From SAR324 cluster bacterium (GTDB lineage: Bacteria; SAR324; NAC60-12): a stretch of 64,000 nucleotides of DNA. The DNA lies in the NCBI GenBank assembly GCA_015231825.1, contig JADGAV010000001.1:1-64000 (forward strand), read 5' to 3'. Under the pieces are notes generated by a model. The model was not told the origin of the DNA, ran no database searches, and saw nothing but the letters and a program-made list of their open reading frames with translations. Shown here one piece after another: positions 62,695 to 64,000 of this stretch. Position 1 is the first letter of the stretch. Each line of letters opens with the position of its first letter. The position numbers and the translations under genes are program-made.

Positions 62695-64000
62695 ATGGAT
62701 TCTGACAATACGGCATTGAGCTCTGAAGAATTGGCGATTATTGAGGAAGAGACTGCAATTTTAGCAAAAACACAGGGGGCTTTGACGCTGCAGGTCCTTC
62801 CTGAAGAACAAAAAAATTATCACGACGATATTCTCGAATTACGCGATTCTTTATCGGAATCGAGGACCGAAGATTTACCTGCAGTGGTCGCCCACATGGA
62901 ACGCTTGGTACAATTGGCGAGACAGCAGGCAAAATCGACTGCAGACTTGCCGACCAATCATCTCAATCCTTATTTTGCCCATATTCGTCTGGAAGAAGAA
63001 AATCGAAAGCGTGATATTTTAATCGGTAATCAGCATTGCATGCTCGACCATATGATCTTTCCCATCATTGACTGGAAACATGCGCCTTTGAGCCAAATAT
63101 ATTATCGTTATCAAGAAGGGGATGAATACAGCGAAGAGTTTGGAGAGAAACAGATGGAAGGGATTCTCTCGATTCGGCGAACCATTTCTATTGAGAATGG
63201 AAGACTGAACCGCATTGATACGGGATCTTACAGCCTTATTCACACCGAAGAAGGGTGGCAGCGAAAGGAACGAAACCTGTCCCAGCTCCATGGAGGGAGC
63301 GGAACAGCGACCCGTCCCGTAAACATTGCGGGGAAAAAGGAAGGTGCCGGATTCAGAGCTCAGGCTATTCGCAAAGACAAATATTTACAGGAAATCTCTG
63401 CGCTTATAGATCGGGAACAATTTGAAATTATCACCCGTCCGGAAGCAGGCATCGTCGTGATACAGGGAGGAGCGGGCTCTGGAAAAACCACAGTTGCGCT
63501 GCACAGGCTTGCCTATTTGACGGCATTGAAACCCGAATACTACGTCCCTTCCCGAGTGATGTCGGTAGTTTTCAACAAAGCCCTGGCAAAGTACATTTCC
63601 AAGGTCCTGCCTGCCTTGGGAGCCGAGGCAACTCGCTCCTGGGTTTATCAGGATTGGACAGCCTCTTTGCGCCGACGGTATTTTCCAAAACTTCCCAATC
63701 GATATTCAGAACACACACCGGTTTCAGTAATTGAAGTCAAACGGCATCCTGCCATGCTGGAATTTCTTCAAAATGAAGTCCGCGCATGTGAAGACGATAT
63801 TTCACAGCGGCTTAAAAATGCTCTGACTGAAATCCCCGGTAAAGAAACTGCCCTGCTGGCATGGAAGATCCTGGCCCATAGACCTCTGGCGAGACGGATT
63901 CTTCAGTTTTCCCGCTGGAGCCTCGGTCAAGAGGAAATTCCAGAGCTTCCTTCCTGTCAGGACTACATCCTCAAGACGCGCATTCAACATCTTTTGGAAG
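62695..64000 (+). CDS. HelD-like UvrD-family helicase, 3' truncated
   Basis: The frame is open from ATG 62695 through the right edge of the window (435 codons seen), so the gene is cut off. The N-terminal 1-150 is helical with a Glu/Gln-rich start. NPYFAHIRLEEENRKRDILIG (about 90-110) and IIDWKHAPLSQIYYRYQEG are the HelD signature, and a Walker A GGAGSGKTTVALHRLAYLT lies at about 258-276. HelD-like proteins push on RNA polymerase to release stalled or inactive complexes, and some UvrD relatives act on DNA. No ribosome site precedes the ATG. The C-terminal helicase motifs are outside the window. Confidence 0.85.
   Translation, partial: MDSDNTALSSEELAIIEEETAILAKTQGALTLQVLPEEQKNYHDDILELRDSLSESRTEDLPAVVAHMERLVQLARQQAKSTADLPTNHLNPYFAHIRLEEENRKRDILIGNQHCMLDHMIFPIIDWKHAPLSQIYYRYQEGDEYSEEFGEKQMEGILSIRRTISIENGRLNRIDTGSYSLIHTEEGWQRKERNLSQLHGGSGTATRPVNIAGKKEGAGFRAQAIRKDKYLQEISALIDREQFEIITRPEAGIVVIQGGAGSGKTTVALHRLAYLTALKPEYYVPSRVMSVVFNKALAKYISKVLPALGAEATRSWVYQDWTASLRRRYFPKLPNRYSEHTPVSVIEVKRHPAMLEFLQNEVRACEDDISQRLKNALTEIPGKETALLAWKILAHRPLARRILQFSRWSLGQEEIPELPSCQDYILKTRIQHLLE

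Overview
The window looks like chromosomal DNA of a Gram-negative, heterotrophic bacterium of roughly mid-40s %GC (judged by eye). An outer-membrane beta-barrel candidate, lipoproteins, an RND exporter, ribosomal protein S21 and many acyl-CoA enzymes support this. A coenzyme F420 block (npdG-cofD-cofC) in a Gram-negative gene setting is unusual and points to a deep-branching proteobacterium-like lineage. SAR324 or Tectomicrobia relatives are possible, but that is a guess from gene content. I found no rRNA, tRNA, CRISPR array or intact insertion sequence. Genes lie on both strands in short runs, and many lack a clear Shine-Dalgarno site.

Layout. 1-4.1 kb: the 3' end of a DUF697 protein, a fumarylacetoacetate hydrolase-family enzyme and a membrane sulfatase-like transferase. 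4.2-13.7 kb: a 21-bp palindrome, an IolE-like protein, an overlapping MaoC/CitE pair, an AMP-forming acyl-CoA ligase, an ADP-forming acyl-CoA synthetase with a methyltransferase, and a ParB-like/GFA fusion. 13.8-17.6 kb: a 1214-residue secreted protein with three WSC domains, two of them recently duplicated, a discoidin-like domain and a pentapeptide tail; it has a good promoter and a repeat-rich upstream site. 17.8-27.3 kb: lipid/CoA genes (acyl-CoA dehydrogenase, quinone reductase, fatty acyl-CoA ligase, hot-dog thioesterase, SDR) with a four-rhodanese protein and an XdhC-like chaperone.

27.5-40 kb: two very large unknown helical proteins that appear to share a C-terminal domain. They bracket rpsU, a YheT hydrolase, plsC, hisB-hisH, ndk and an RND exporter. 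40-47.5 kb: the F420 genes, nnrU, an esterase, a FadH-type 2,4-dienoyl-CoA reductase and a membrane-anchored pentapeptide protein. 47.8-55.5 kb: the most system-like part. It has a CHASE2 adenylate/guanylate cyclase, a beta-barrel candidate, a FecR-domain protein under its own strong promoter, a large PPC-domain lipoprotein, an RHH/TerB-like protein and a small lipoprotein. This reads as an envelope-sensing cAMP module.

55.5-64 kb: a LarA-family racemase, a beta-hydroxyacid dehydrogenase, def plus a HAD phosphatase, a minus-strand surface-sugar run (UDP-glucuronate epimerase-like, CPBP protease, DegT aminotransferase), and a HelD-like helicase cut by the right edge.
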